From positions 372,001-436,000 of the forward strand of contig JACKQL020000002.1 in assembly GCA_018296165.2 (NCBI GenBank): a DNA stretch of 64,000 nucleotides, read 5' to 3'. The position numbers were made by a program, and so were the translations under genes. Below the pieces are notes generated by a model. It made no database searches. It was not told where the DNA came from and saw nothing but the letters and a program-made list of their open reading frames with translations. This document shows positions 1 through 10,248 of this stretch, piece after piece (the stretch's first letter is position 1; every line of letters starts with the position of its first letter). This DNA is from Termitomyces sp. T153 (taxonomy: Eukaryota; Basidiomycota; Agaricomycetes; Agaricales; Lyophyllaceae).

Positions 1-1
1 C

Positions 2-1894
2 CTGGGCCTCGACGAGAACTTACGGAACGAGCTCCGCGCCTTGGTCGAAGAAATCCACACTAGCCCGAACCCCCGCCCCTTCGAAGATCCCCTGGACCCC
101 GCCCGCTCCTTCCACGTGCAACGCGAGGAACCCGTCGGGACACGAAACGAAGCCCCATCTTCCGTTCCCCGCCAGCAGGAAGAACTCAACGCGGCCTCCA
201 GCATCTTGAGGAATCTCAACCCCGCGGGGGGGCTGTTCGACCAACCCGCCGCCCACACCCTGGCCCTCTCCGCCCGGCCCCGGGCCAGCTCGGTGCCCAG
301 CGCCTTCCGAACCTGGGATCAACCCGCCATCCCCGAAATCCGCTCCCAACGACCGTCCCTACGCGTCGACGACGACAACCGGACCCTCTCCTATATCGAC
401 GAGCCGGGCAACCCCGTCGACGAACACCCCCCGCGCAACGGGCCCCAACGAGACCGACCCCCCCATTTCGACCTCCGCGCCCCTCGTAGCAACGCCCCTC
501 CGCCCCGTCCCAACGCCCCAGTCCCCCCGCGACAGCCCCTGGGCCCCGGGGCGCCCCGACCCCCTCTGTCCGCCAACCCCTTTCGTCCCCCGCCCGCCCC
601 GATGCCTAACCCCCCCAACGACATCAACTATTTCGGACCCCCGAATCCCGGAGGACCCTCTCCCCCTCGATGGGCCCCAGGACCCGCCCCGGGTAGTGTA
701 GGTCAAAACCCCGGTGGGGGACCACCCAATGGCGGACCCCCAGGAGGATGGGGCCCGGCGATGGACAACTTCCCCCCCCAGCGCGGAAACGGAAACAACT
801 ACTACTACTACTACAACGCCGGACCCCCACCCCGAACTCAAAATTCGCAGGACGACACCTGCGACGCACTGGCCCGGGAAGGAAAGCTCGACATCCAGAA
901 GCCCGAACCCTTCACCGGCCGCGACCCCCGGAAGTGGCGAATCTTCCTGACCCAGTGCTTAACTATGTTTCAAGCTAAGCCCATCACTTTTCAGCTTGAG
1001 AGCTCACGAGTAGCCTTCGCCGCATCATACTTACAGGGCATCGCTTTCGACCACTACACCGCGCTACTCCGGTTCGACCCAAACAATCCCGTACTCTCCC
1101 ATTGGCTCGCTTTCACTCAAGAGTTCTCGAGTAAGTTTGGCGTCTTTGACACCGTAGCAGAGGCGGAGGAAAATCTCTTCAACCTCCGAATGCGCGACAA
1201 CGAACGCTTCACGACCTTCATCGTACGGTTCGAACGAGAGGCCTACGAGACTGGCTGGAATTACAACGCCCTCCGGTTCGCCCTCCGTCGTGCCCTGCCC
1301 CAACGGATCAAGGACGTCCTTCGCCTCGCGCCCAAACAAACCACCTACGACGGGTACAAGGCGCTCGTTACCCAGGTCGACCAACGTTATTGGGAAGATC
1401 GCAGCGAAAACACGGCGCCCCGGACCTCGTGGAATACTTCCGGTAACACCAACTGGCAGACCGGAGCAACCAATGGCATCCGACCCTCCATCCCCGCTAG
1501 CCCTGCTAACCCCGCACCCCGCTTCCCCCCGGGCCGAGGAGTCCCCAACACAAATCGGCCCCCGGGACAGCGACCACCCGCCCAGCTCAACACCGCCGAC
1601 CTCCACGACACCCCAGTACCTCCGGATACCAATCCCGACGACCGCGACGACATCCCGGACCCCGCCGACGATCAGGAAGCCCTATGCGCAAACAGGATCC
1701 AGGACAGTCAGTGGATTGACGTGCCGGAAGAAACGCAGGAGAAACGACGGAAGGAGGGTGCGTGCATCCTATGTGGTGAGCAGGGACATTTTATTCGCAA
1801 TTGCCCTAAACGACAGGTGATGGGACGCGCCGTGTGGACGATCGACGGAGAAGACTGTAACTACCAGTTCACGGAAAACGAGTCGGCGGTTTAG
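2..1894 (+). CDS. gag: Ty3/gypsy Gag polyprotein, 5'-partial
   Basis: Structural protein that packages the element RNA. The frame is open from the first codon of the window, so the start lies upstream; the related copy at 35.5-37.8 kb shows about 180 more N-terminal residues. The first third is a Pro/Gly/Arg/Asn-rich low-complexity tail with a run of five Tyr near nt 800. The capsid domain (retrotransposon gag family) covers about nt 880-1410. A CCHC zinc knuckle, CILCGEQGHFIRNC, is at nt 1763-1804, close to the C-terminus. It ends with TAG at 1892-1894 and overlaps the pol frame by 34 nt. High GC and strong CpG content match pol. Confidence 0.9.
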   Translation: MGLDENLRNELRALVEEIHTSPNPRPFEDPLDPARSFHVQREEPVGTRNEAPSSVPRQQEELNAASSILRNLNPAGGLFDQPAAHTLALSARPRASSVPSAFRTWDQPAIPEIRSQRPSLRVDDDNRTLSYIDEPGNPVDEHPPRNGPQRDRPPHFDLRAPRSNAPPPRPNAPVPPRQPLGPGAPRPPLSANPFRPPPAPMPNPPNDINYFGPPNPGGPSPPRWAPGPAPGSVGQNPGGGPPNGGPPGGWGPAMDNFPPQRGNGNNYYYYYNAGPPPRTQNSQDDTCDALAREGKLDIQKPEPFTGRDPRKWRIFLTQCLTMFQAKPITFQLESSRVAFAASYLQGIAFDHYTALLRFDPNNPVLSHWLAFTQEFSSKFGVFDTVAEAEENLFNLRMRDNERFTTFIVRFEREAYETGWNYNALRFALRRALPQRIKDVLRLAPKQTTYDGYKALVTQVDQRYWEDRSENTAPRTSWNTSGNTNWQTGATNGIRPSIPASPANPAPRFPPGRGVPNTNRPPGQRPPAQLNTADLHDTPVPPDTNPDDRDDIPDPADDQEALCANRIQDSQWIDVPEETQEKRRKEGACILCGEQGHFIRNCPKRQVMGRAVWTIDGEDCNYQFTENESAV

Positions 1895-1965
1895 GTCTGG
1901 AAGACACACTAGACCGTGGACCACATCCCGACGTCTTCTCCGCCCCAGCCACACTTCTCCGCGCA

Positions 1966-4900
1966 ATGATGCTCGCCCCGGACAACCCCCCAGCACACCT
2001 CCCCTCCCACTCCTCCACAAACCTCCTCCTCCGCACCACTCTCCCCTTCACCGACAAGCCCGTCCCCACACTAGTCGACAGTGGTGCCACCGATAACTTT
2101 GTTGACGAATCCCTGGCAGCGCTTGCCCCACAACCCCTCCGCCGTCTCCCCGCCCCGATCCCCCTCAAACTCTTTGACGGAGACTCTACCCCAGCGGGAG
2201 ATATCACTCATTGCCTAGAAACGACCCTGACCTTCGCCGACGGACAACGGCAAGAACTCCGGCTACTCGTCACAAAATTACACCCCTCCGCCCCCGTCGT
2301 CTTAGGGTTCTCATGGCTCCGCTCCACCAACCCCCGCGTCGATTGGCCCAGTCTCACCCTACGCCTCGACCGGGACAACTCCGCCGATTCCGGGCTGGTA
2401 CCCTTCCATGTCCCACCCCCCTCCAAGAGCTCCGAGGCCACGATCAACCAACCCCGGACCCCGCCGCAACTTCGCTCTAGATCTGCGCGATCATTCGTCA
2501 TCTATGTCCGACTTGGCGGCTCGCTCAAGGAGCTTCCCGCCCTCGTAGACAGCGGCGCCTCCGGTGTCTTCATCAGCAATCAACTCGACCTCCGACGCAA
2601 CGACCTCGACAAACCCCTCGAGCTCCAACTCTTCGATGGGAGCCCCGCCACGACAAGAATCACGCAGTACCACGACGACACCCTCACCCTCGACAACGAC
2701 CTGCAGTTCCAGGCCCGACTCCTCATTACCCAGCTACCCCCGTCGACCCCGATCGTGCTCGGACTCCCGTGGCTGCGAGACGTCAACCCCGACATCAACT
2801 GGAAGAACCTTACCATGCAATTCCCCGGCCCCGAAGCAAGGTTAGCAGCCGCCATCCACCTCCGCTTCCAGCCTATCCCGGACCCCGACGCCACCCCGGA
2901 TCCGACTGCTACATCCACAGGACCCGACCCCGTCGACTCCGGAAACCTCGACATTAAAATCATCGGCGCCGTCCCCTTCGCGCGCCTCCTACGGGAAGGC
3001 ACCCCCGCCTTCCAGTTGCAAGTCACGCCGGCCCTACCGGAGAAATACCTCCGCGCAGGGACTATCACGCCAGAAAGGAAGACGGAGGAACAGATCCTAT
3101 CCGAAGTAGTTCCCCCGGAGTATCATGAATTCGCTGACGTGTTCTCCGAAGGAAGTGCCAAGGAACTCCCTCCGCACCGCTCCTACGACCACCAGATCGA
3201 CCTCGAAGAAGGCACCTCACCCCCGTTTGGCAAGATCTACAACATGTCCGAAATCGAGCTCCGGGCCCTGAAGGAGTACCTCGACGACATGCTCGGCAAA
3301 GGTTTCATACGTCCCTCGATCTCCGCGGCTGGCGCCCCGGTCCTGTTCGCCAAGAAAAAAGACGGATCCCTCCGACTCTGTGTGGATTATCGGGGACTCA
3401 ACAAAGTCACCAAGAAGAACCGGTACCCCCTCCCCTTAATCGGAGACCTTGTTGATCGCCTTCGCAGCGCCAAGATTTACACGAAAATCGACCTTCGCTC
3501 CGGCTACAACAATGTCCGGATCGCCCCGGGGCACGAATGGAAGACCGCCTTTCGCACCCGCTACGGCCTCTTTGAGTATCTTGTAATGCCCTTCGGAATG
3601 ACTAACTCCCCCGCCACCTTCCAGTACTTCATGAACGACATCTTCCACGACATGAACGACGTCTTTGTCATCGTGTATTTGGACGATATCCTGATCTATT
3701 CGAATTCGCCCGCGGAGCATTCGGAGCACGTCCGCCATGTCCTGGAACGGCTCCGAGAGTATCACCTTCATGCTAAACCTGAAAAGTGCTCATTCCACAC
3801 AGCGGAAGTCGAATATCTCGGGGTCATCGTCACCCCCGACGGTGTGCGCATGGATCCCGCCAAGGTCGACGCAATACTCAACTGGCCCTCCCCGCGGAAC
3901 GTCAAGGAGGTACAGTCATTCTTGGGGTTTGCTAACTTCTATCGCCGCTTCATCGACAACTACTCCGGAATTACCAAGCCCCTCAACCGGCTCACAAGGA
4001 AGGACACCCCTTGGGATTGGGACAGCAAGTGCCAGAGCGTATTCCTCCTCCTGAAGAAGGCCTTCACCTCCGCTCCGGTCCTCCGCCATTTCGACCCCTC
4101 CCTACCGATCGTGCTCGAATGTGACGCCTCCGACTACGCTATCGCCGGGATACTCTCCCAGTCGAACTCGGAGGGCAAGGATCTCCGCCCCGTCGCATTC
4201 TACACCCGATCAATGATCCCCGCGGAACTCAACTATGACATTTACGACAAGGAACTCCTCGCAATTGTCGAAGCCTTCCGTCAGTGGCGGGCCTACCTCG
4301 AGGGGTCCCCGCACCGCATCCAAGTCTACTCCGACCACAACAACCTGCAATATTTCATGACCACGAAACAGCTCAGCCGCCGCCAGGCTCGATGGTCCAA
4401 AACCCTTTCGGAGTACGATTTTACCATTCACTACCGCCCCGGGCGACTCGGCGCAAAGCCCGACGCCCTCACTCGAAGACCCGACGTGTATCCGAAGAAA
4501 TCGTTCGAAACCGAACGAAATGCATTCAACCATCGAGTGGTAATCCCACCTGAACATCTACATGCCGTGCTGATTTTAAACGAAGAAGGAATCCTCCAGC
4601 AAATCAAGAATTCACCCCCGGACCCCTTCTTCAACCAGCACGACCCCCGCAACAACCCCGACGAGTCGAGCGTAGACAACCCCTTTTCGCTATCCCCGGA
4701 CCACCGCCTGCTGCTCCGAAGTGGACGAATCTACGCCCCGGACCACAAGTCCATTCGCCTCGACATACTCCGGCAGCACCACGATCACAAGCTCCGGGGG
4801 CACCCAGGAATTCGTAAGACCCTTCAACTCATCTCCCGGACTTATTTTTGGCCAGGAATGAAGAAGGACGTCACGCGATACGTGAGGGCCTGCGAGCCCT

Positions 4901-6045
4901 GCCTACGGGCCAAAGTCCCCCGCCATCGCCCCCACGGACTACTGAAACCCCTCCCCATTGGTCGCCGCCCCTGGTCTTCGATATCGATGGATCATATCGT
5001 CGAACTCCCCGATTCCGAAGGTTTCGACGCAATCCTCGTCGTCGTCTGCCGCCTTACCAAGCAAGCCCTCTTTATTCCCTGCCACACCACTGACACCGCC
5101 CCGGATTTCGCCAAACTATTTTTAGAACACGTATTCTCCAAACACGGGCTTCCCGACGACATCGTCTCCGACTGTGGGCCCCTATTCGTGTCTCATTTCT
5201 GGAAATCGCTGTGCAAGGCGCTCGAGATCAAGACCAGCCTCTCTACCGCCTATCACCCGGAAACCGACGGGCAAACCGAGCGCGTAAACCAGACGTTAGA
5301 ACAGTACCTTCGCCTCTACGTTAACTATTTACAGAACGACTGGCGCGCGGAGCTCCCCCTCGCCGAATTCACCTACAACAACACGCCTCATTCCACCACC
5401 GGAGTTTCCCCCTTTTATGCCAACAAGGGCTACAATCCCCGACTCACACTGTCCCTCAAGGACATCCCCTCCCACGTTGCCCACGAAGTCGCCGAGGACC
5501 TCCGGTCCCTCCACCAATTCCTCCGGGACGAGATCGACACCGCCAACCAAGCCTACTCCAAGCATGCCGACGCCCGCCGCCAGCCGACCCCCGACTGGCC
5601 CCCCGGCACCTTGGTCTGGCTCGACCGACGAAATCTTAAGACCCGGAGGCCCTCTATCAAACTCGACCACAAACGCCTCGGTCCATTCAAGATCCTCCGG
5701 AAGGTCTCCACCCACGCTTACAAACTCGACCTGCCTCCGGGTCTAAAGGGTCTCCACCCTGTATTCCACGTTTGACTCCTTGAAAGGCACGCTCCAGACC
5801 CCTTCCCCGGCCAACGCCCCAGCCGACCGCCCCCCGTCGAAGTCGAGGACGAGTACCACTACGAGGTCGACGAGATCCTCGACTCCCGGGTAGTTCGCGG
5901 CCGACTCCAGTACTTGGTCCGATGGAAGGGCTACGGGCCTGAGGACGATACGTGGGAGCCCCGAAGGAACCTCGACAGAGCCCCCGACGAAATCCGGGAC
6001 TTCCACCGACGGAATCCCGCCAAGCCCCGGAACCCCCGGGACTGA
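1966..6045 (+). CDS. pol: Ty3/gypsy Pol polyprotein with two retropepsin domains; TGA before the chromodomain
   Basis: Makes the protease, reverse transcriptase, RNase H and integrase of the element. Domains in order: retropepsin 1 (VDSGATDNF near nt 2073), retropepsin 2 (VDSGASGVF near 2546), reverse transcriptase with YLDD at 3676-3687, RNase H (LECDASDYA near 4114), integrase zinc finger [11 protein letters not shown]...CEPCLRAK (4777-4910), integrase core with SMDH, VSDCGP and GQTERVNQ, and a chromodomain (about 5860-6010, [16 protein letters not shown]). An in-frame TGA at 5773-5775 ends the long frame right after HPVFHV; the same frame then runs on to 6045. The frame is open upstream of the first ATG back to 1861 and is -1 to gag, so Pol may be made by frameshifting rather than from ATG 1966. 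Confidence 0.92.
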
Positions 6046-6275
6046 CCCAACACAGATGGCAATAGTGGGCGTAACCCCCGCCTCTGGGTTCACCAGGGAT
6101 TCAACTCCCACCAATACTCTCCTACGTGTTTCCGCTTGTTCCTCTCCTCGCTCTATCTGAAACTCCCCACACTCAGCGGAAGGCCCAACGACTGTATAAG
6201 AACAAGTAGTGTACACGTATATACTCGAACAAGAAAGGGGCACGGAACAAGTCGGCAACGGGGTCCGAATTCCCC

Positions 6276-7971
6276 TCACCCTCCCTCCTCCTCCGACCCT
6301 AACCCCGCTACCCTTCCCACCATGAACACCTCCAACTGCGCCACTACCGCCGCCAGAACCTCGGGTTGCTCGGGGAGCGGTTCCCCCACGTCCGTCGCTA
6401 TCTCCCACCACGCCCCGGGGTCTGCCGTCGCCCTCCGCCGATGCCCTGCCAACAGACGCCCCATCTGCGTTACCCCTTGGCCCAACTCCGGCGGAAGGTC
6501 CCCGGGCATCCTCGCCAACCCATCGTGGATGGACCCCAGCGCTGCCGACGCCCCGTCGAGAAGGATGCGATGCTCCCGGGCCCAGTCTGTGGAACCCGAG
6601 TCAACGCTAGGGAAAAGAAGGCGGGACAACCACTCACGAAGCACTCCTCGCCGGCCCGAGGCCGCCTCATTGGCGAGCCACTCCTCCCGCTGTCGCGCCC
6701 TCTCCGCCGCCGCCCGGACTTCCCCAGCGCCGGAATCCTGCCGAGTCTCCCGCACCCCTGGGCCCCCTGCCTGCTGCGCCGCCACTTCCGCCGCTTCCGC
6801 CCGCGCCTGCAAATGCACCGTCCGCACCTCCAACTCCTGCAGACGCGATAATCGCTCCGTGGCAGTCCCGACGGCGACGTCCTTGTCCTTCCGCGCCAGG
6901 TCCCGTTCCCTCCGAACCCCGTCTAACTCCCGTCGAGCCCCGTCCCTCTCCTCCCGTACCCCCTGAATCTCCCCCTCGCGTGCGACCAACAACCGTTCCA
7001 AGCCCTCTACCCGACGCCGCAGATAGGCCTCCGCAACCGACCACGACCCGTCCGCGGACTGCTCAACGGGGACTCCGGACGTAGGGGAATACACCGCGGA
7101 ACCGGGGGGGCCCCCCATTACCTGCTCGCCCCACGCCCGCTTACTGGGACCCGCCTCGGGTGAAGGGGACGCCCTCCGTTTCCCCTTCTCCTGCCTGGAA
7201 GGGGCCCCCTCCTTCCGCCCACCCCGCGGAGGGCCCACCTTCATGACAGACGCGCTAACCCGTTCCCCCTCCCCAGCCCCGGAGCCCCTCCCCGACACCC
7301 TGCCCTTCCGTCCCTCCTCCAGCTGTGCTGCGACCCAACCCTGATCCCACCCTTGCTCCGCCGCAACGCAAACGGCCCGCCAACTCAGGGTGACGGAACA
7401 CTTCTCGTGCCGCGAACGGCACGGGAGGCACACCGACGTGTCCCGCCGCACCCCCGATGCCGGTTCCTCAAACTCACACTGCTCCCCCCGTCGGGTACAA
7501 GACGCGCACTGCAAGGGCATGTTGGTCCGGGAGACACGAAACTAAGTGGCCACTCACCGGGGCCGCCGACTGACACCACTCGAGGGTGGGGGGACCCCTC
7601 GCCCGACCCACCGCCTCGGCAAACTGCTCCGGCGTCACCTCCGCCTGCACCACCCTCGAACCCTCTGGAACAAGTCGAACCACCCCCAGGCGAATGCCAG
7701 GCTTGGAACGCGTAGAAGTAACCACGCCCGCCGGGGGCTGCGTCGCATCCGCACCAGACGGTGGCCCTGAGGGACCAGCCACGGCCGCGGACAACTCTGC
7801 GAGGGGACAATCAGTGTTCTGGGATACATAGAACGGGCCGCACTCACGACTACGGTACATCGCCTCGACCCGACGGCGATCTCGGCGACCCTCTGAATCT
7901 TCGGAGGACGACGGCTGGGAAGGTGGGGACGGCGACCTAGATGCTGTGGGAGAATAAGCTGAAGAAGACAT
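6276..7971 (-). CDS. Antisense spliced gene of the gypsy element: Zn2Cys6-like, coiled-coil protein (548 aa)
   Basis: Two exons: 7558-7971 and 6276-7508. The 49-nt intron 7509-7557 has GTGAGT and TTGCAG ends and is phase 0; splicing joins two open frames into 548 residues. Residues 139-175 have the spacing C-x2-C-x6-C-x15-C-x2-C-x6-C (CASCTRRGEQC, then CLPCRSRHEKC), which is the Zn(II)2Cys6 pattern of fungal DNA-binding proteins with a long middle loop. A basic stretch (KGKRRASPS) near residue 247 could be a nuclear signal. Residues about 297-384 are a charged heptad-rich coiled coil. The C-terminal 120 residues are conserved in two decayed copies (17.4-18.7 and 28.5-30.0 kb), which also keep the intron. 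Function unknown; a regulator of the element or its host locus is inference. I recognise no named homologue. Confidence 0.72.
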
Positions 7972-8007
7972 CGCAACAAGCTGGCGGGCTCCTGGGTGCG
8001 TCCAACC

Positions 8008-8015
8008 CTTTTTAA
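8008..8015 (-). promoter_or_regulatory. TATA-like box for the antisense gene
   Basis: The minus strand reads TTAAAAAG here, about 40 bases upstream of the antisense gene's ATG at 7971. This is the only AT-rich stretch in an otherwise very GC-rich 200-bp region, so it is a reasonable TATA candidate. No transcript data support it. Confidence 0.35.
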
Positions 8016-8092
8016 TGAATCAAGAAGGGGCCCCTGACGAACGGCGGCCGCACCTCGACTTCCTTCCCCACGCCGCCGCCGCTCGCTGCGGT

Positions 8093-8110
8093 TTGATCAA
8101 TATTGATCAA
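8093..8110. promoter_or_regulatory. Perfect 18-bp palindrome upstream of the antisense gene
   Basis: TTGATCAATATTGATCAA is a perfect palindrome made of two TTGATCAA-like half sites. It lies 122 bp upstream of the antisense ATG and 75 bp before the 3' LTR, in GC-rich sequence. It may be an operator for a dimeric DNA-binding protein; the element's own Zn2Cys6-like product is one candidate, but that is inference. Confidence 0.4.
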
Positions 8111-8169
8111 CTTCGATTCCCACGCCCTACCGATGCCCGACTCGCTCCCCGCGTCTCGAGGGTCTCGAC

Positions 8170-8185
8170 GCTGAAGGGGGGGTGA
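8170..8185 (+). other. Polypurine tract of the gypsy element
   Basis: GCTGAAGGGGGGGTGA directly precedes the TGTCA start of the 3' LTR. Purine-rich runs at this place prime plus-strand DNA synthesis in LTR retrotransposons. Confidence 0.8.
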
Positions 8186-9173
8186 TGTCACGACCCGCTC
8201 CCTAGATCCCTAGACACGGCCCCCAACCCCTCCCGATAATTCCCCGGAACCCCGCCCACACTTTCGACGCCCACACTGGGCAACTCCGACGCTTCTCCGG
8301 CAAACCCCGACGGCAACTCCCTATCCGTAGCCATCAACACCCCCTTGAAACCTTCCCCCACCGTTCCTGGACACGTCATACGTCCCCGACCCCCTACCCT
8401 AGTTCACCCGACCCATCCCGGAGTGCCACGACGCCCCGGAGCGGCCGCGCCCCCAACTGATCCCATCAGAATACCGCCGCGGCCCAAACTTGGGTTGTAC
8501 CCGACACCCGTCGACTCAGCACAGCCCCGTCAACCCCCGCCATCACATCCGCCGCCCTTGGAGGCACCCAGTAGTTGGTATATAAGTCATAGAATGACTC
8601 CTCGAACCCTAGTCTTGATATTACATTTTACCGGTTTCCTATGTTTCGTCTCACGTCTCGTCTGTATTTCTGTTCCTAGGTTTCGAATCTATCTTTTCTC
8701 AGTCTCGTCTCGTCTCCGTCTCGTCTCGACTGTACATATTTCCTTTGTTCCCCTGAAGTTCCCTTGCTCCCTACATCAGTACGAACTCCGCGCACGCGCC
8801 ACAACCTGAACATTCCTAACGACAACCCCGGGCCTCACTACCCGCTCACCCCGGAACCCATCAAGCCCCGGTAATCCCCTATCCAACCGACCCCGCCCCC
8901 CCAACAGCCGAGAAGCCTCCGCCTACCCCGCAATCCCCTCGTGCGTCCGCTAACGAGCTCCGACACCCACCCTGGGTCAACGACCAGTACCTCCGGTCTT
9001 AGACCCCTCTGAATCACTCCGGACCTACTCGGGCCGCTATCCCTAGGGGCCCCTCGCAAGCCTTCCCCACCTCCGCTCCAACCCCGGGCGCCTGGTTATA
9101 AACGCAGGACATCGCATCCGCCTAGTAAGGACTCGCCAGTGTACTGAGCCACCGTCGTCAGCGGAACCTGACA
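8186..9173 (+). repeat. 3' LTR of the young gypsy element (988 bp)
   Basis: Starts TGTCACGACC and ends GAACCTGACA, so the ends are a TGTCA/TGACA inverted repeat. It is recognised by alignment with the solo copies at 9266-10248 and 24792-25791, which share the whole length. A TATA box lies at 8579-8585 and the likely transcript start at about 8611. Just after it comes a CGTCT-rich pyrimidine stretch (about 8645-8740). Confidence 0.95.
8579..8626 (+). promoter_or_regulatory. LTR promoter: TATA box and start of the R region
   Basis: TATATAAG at 8579-8586 is followed 32 bases later by AGTCTTGATATTACAT (8611-8626). That spacing fits an RNA polymerase II start at about 8611. The first 13 bases are the exact complement of the 13 bases that follow the 5' LTR in two related copies (37774-37786 and 23965-23977), so this is also the likely self-priming strand. 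Confidence 0.65.
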
Positions 9174-9265
9174 GGTTGTGTATGAAGTGCTCTCCTTAAG
9201 GAGCCATTAACTCATAAAGTTTTGAACACATCAGCCTTTTAGGCATTTAGGTTGCAGTCTATATC

Positions 9266-10248
9266 TGTCATGACCTGCTCCCTAGCTCCCTAGACACTGC
9301 TCCCAACCCCTCCCGATTTCCCGTCTAACTCCCCTGAACCCCGCCCACACTGGACAACTCCGACGCTTCTCCGGCAAACCCCAATGGCAACTCCCTCTCC
9401 GTAGCCACCAACACCCCCTGAAACCTTCCCCCACCATTCCTGGCCACGTCATACGTCCCCGACCCCCTACTCTAGTTCACCCGACCCATCCCAGAGTGTC
9501 ATGACATCCCCGGAGCGGCCGCGCCCCCAACTAATCCCATCAGAATACCACCGCGGCCTGACCTTGGATTGTACCCGACACCCATCGACTCCGCACAGCT
9601 CCGTCGACCCCCGCCATCATATCTGCCGCCCTTGGGAGGCACCCAGTAGTCGGTATATAAGTCATAGAATAACCCCTCAAACTTTAGTCTTGATATTACA
9701 CTTACCAGTTTCCTATGTTTTGTCTCTCGTCTCGTCTCTATTTCTGTTTTTAGGCTTCGAATCTATCTTTTTTCAGTCTTGTCTTGTCTCTGTCTTGTCT
9801 CAACTGTACATATTTCATTTGTTCCTCTGAAGTTCCCTTGCTCCCTATGTCAGTACGAACTCTGCGCACGCACCATGACCTGAACATTCTTAATGACAAC
9901 TCCGGACCTCGCTACCCGCTCAGCCCCGGAACCCACCAAGCCCCAGTAATCCCCTGTCCAGCTCCGACCCCGCCCCCATCAACCGAGAAGCCTCCGCCTA
10001 CCCCGCAATCTATTTGTGCGCCCACTAACTAGCCCTGACACCCGCCCTGGGTCAACGACCAGTACCTCCGGTCTTAGACCCCTCCGAATCACTCAGGACT
10101 TACTCGGGCTGCTCTCCCTAGGGGCCCCTCGCAAACTTTCCCCACCTCCGCTCCAACTCCGGATGCCTGGTTATAAGCGTAGGACATCGCGTCCGCCTAG
10201 TAAGGACTCGCCAGTGTACTGAGCCCCCGTCGTCAGTGGAACCTGACA
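9266..10248 (+). mobile_element. Solo LTR of the young gypsy family, duplication ATATC
   Basis: 983 bp, starts TGTCATGACC and ends GAACCTGACA. It is flanked by ATATC at 9261-9265 and 10249-10253, so it is a true insertion that later lost its inner part by LTR-LTR recombination. It interrupts mitochondrial-derived sequence. Some CpG sites of the 8186-9173 copy are TpG or CpA here, so it is somewhat older. Confidence 0.95.

Larger units (their letters stand above)
1..9173 (+). mobile_element. Ty3/gypsy LTR retrotransposon, young copy, 5' LTR outside the window
   Basis: Order on the plus strand: gag (open at the left edge), pol with protease, reverse transcriptase, RNase H, integrase and chromodomain, then an opposite-strand spliced gene, a polypurine tract and a 988-bp 3' LTR. 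Protein order and integrase type are those of chromodomain-bearing Ty3/gypsy elements (chromoviruses). The copy is CpG-rich and its frames are nearly open, unlike the decayed relatives between 14 and 38 kb, so it is recent. The five bases after the LTR are GGTTG; the matching left flank is outside the window, so the target duplication cannot be checked. The only clear defect seen is one TGA before the chromodomain. Confidence 0.93.

Noticed and set aside
359..869. Minus-strand frames with long Val runs opposite gag
   Set aside because: They are the mirror of the proline/tyrosine-rich gag repeat in GC-rich DNA, with no intron, promoter or conservation in copies. This is unlike the 6276-7971 gene, which is conserved in two other copies.
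8345..8809. 154-codon plus-strand frame in the LTR
   Set aside because: It spans the LTR promoter and is not kept in the other LTR copies as a protein; LTRs of this family are non-coding.
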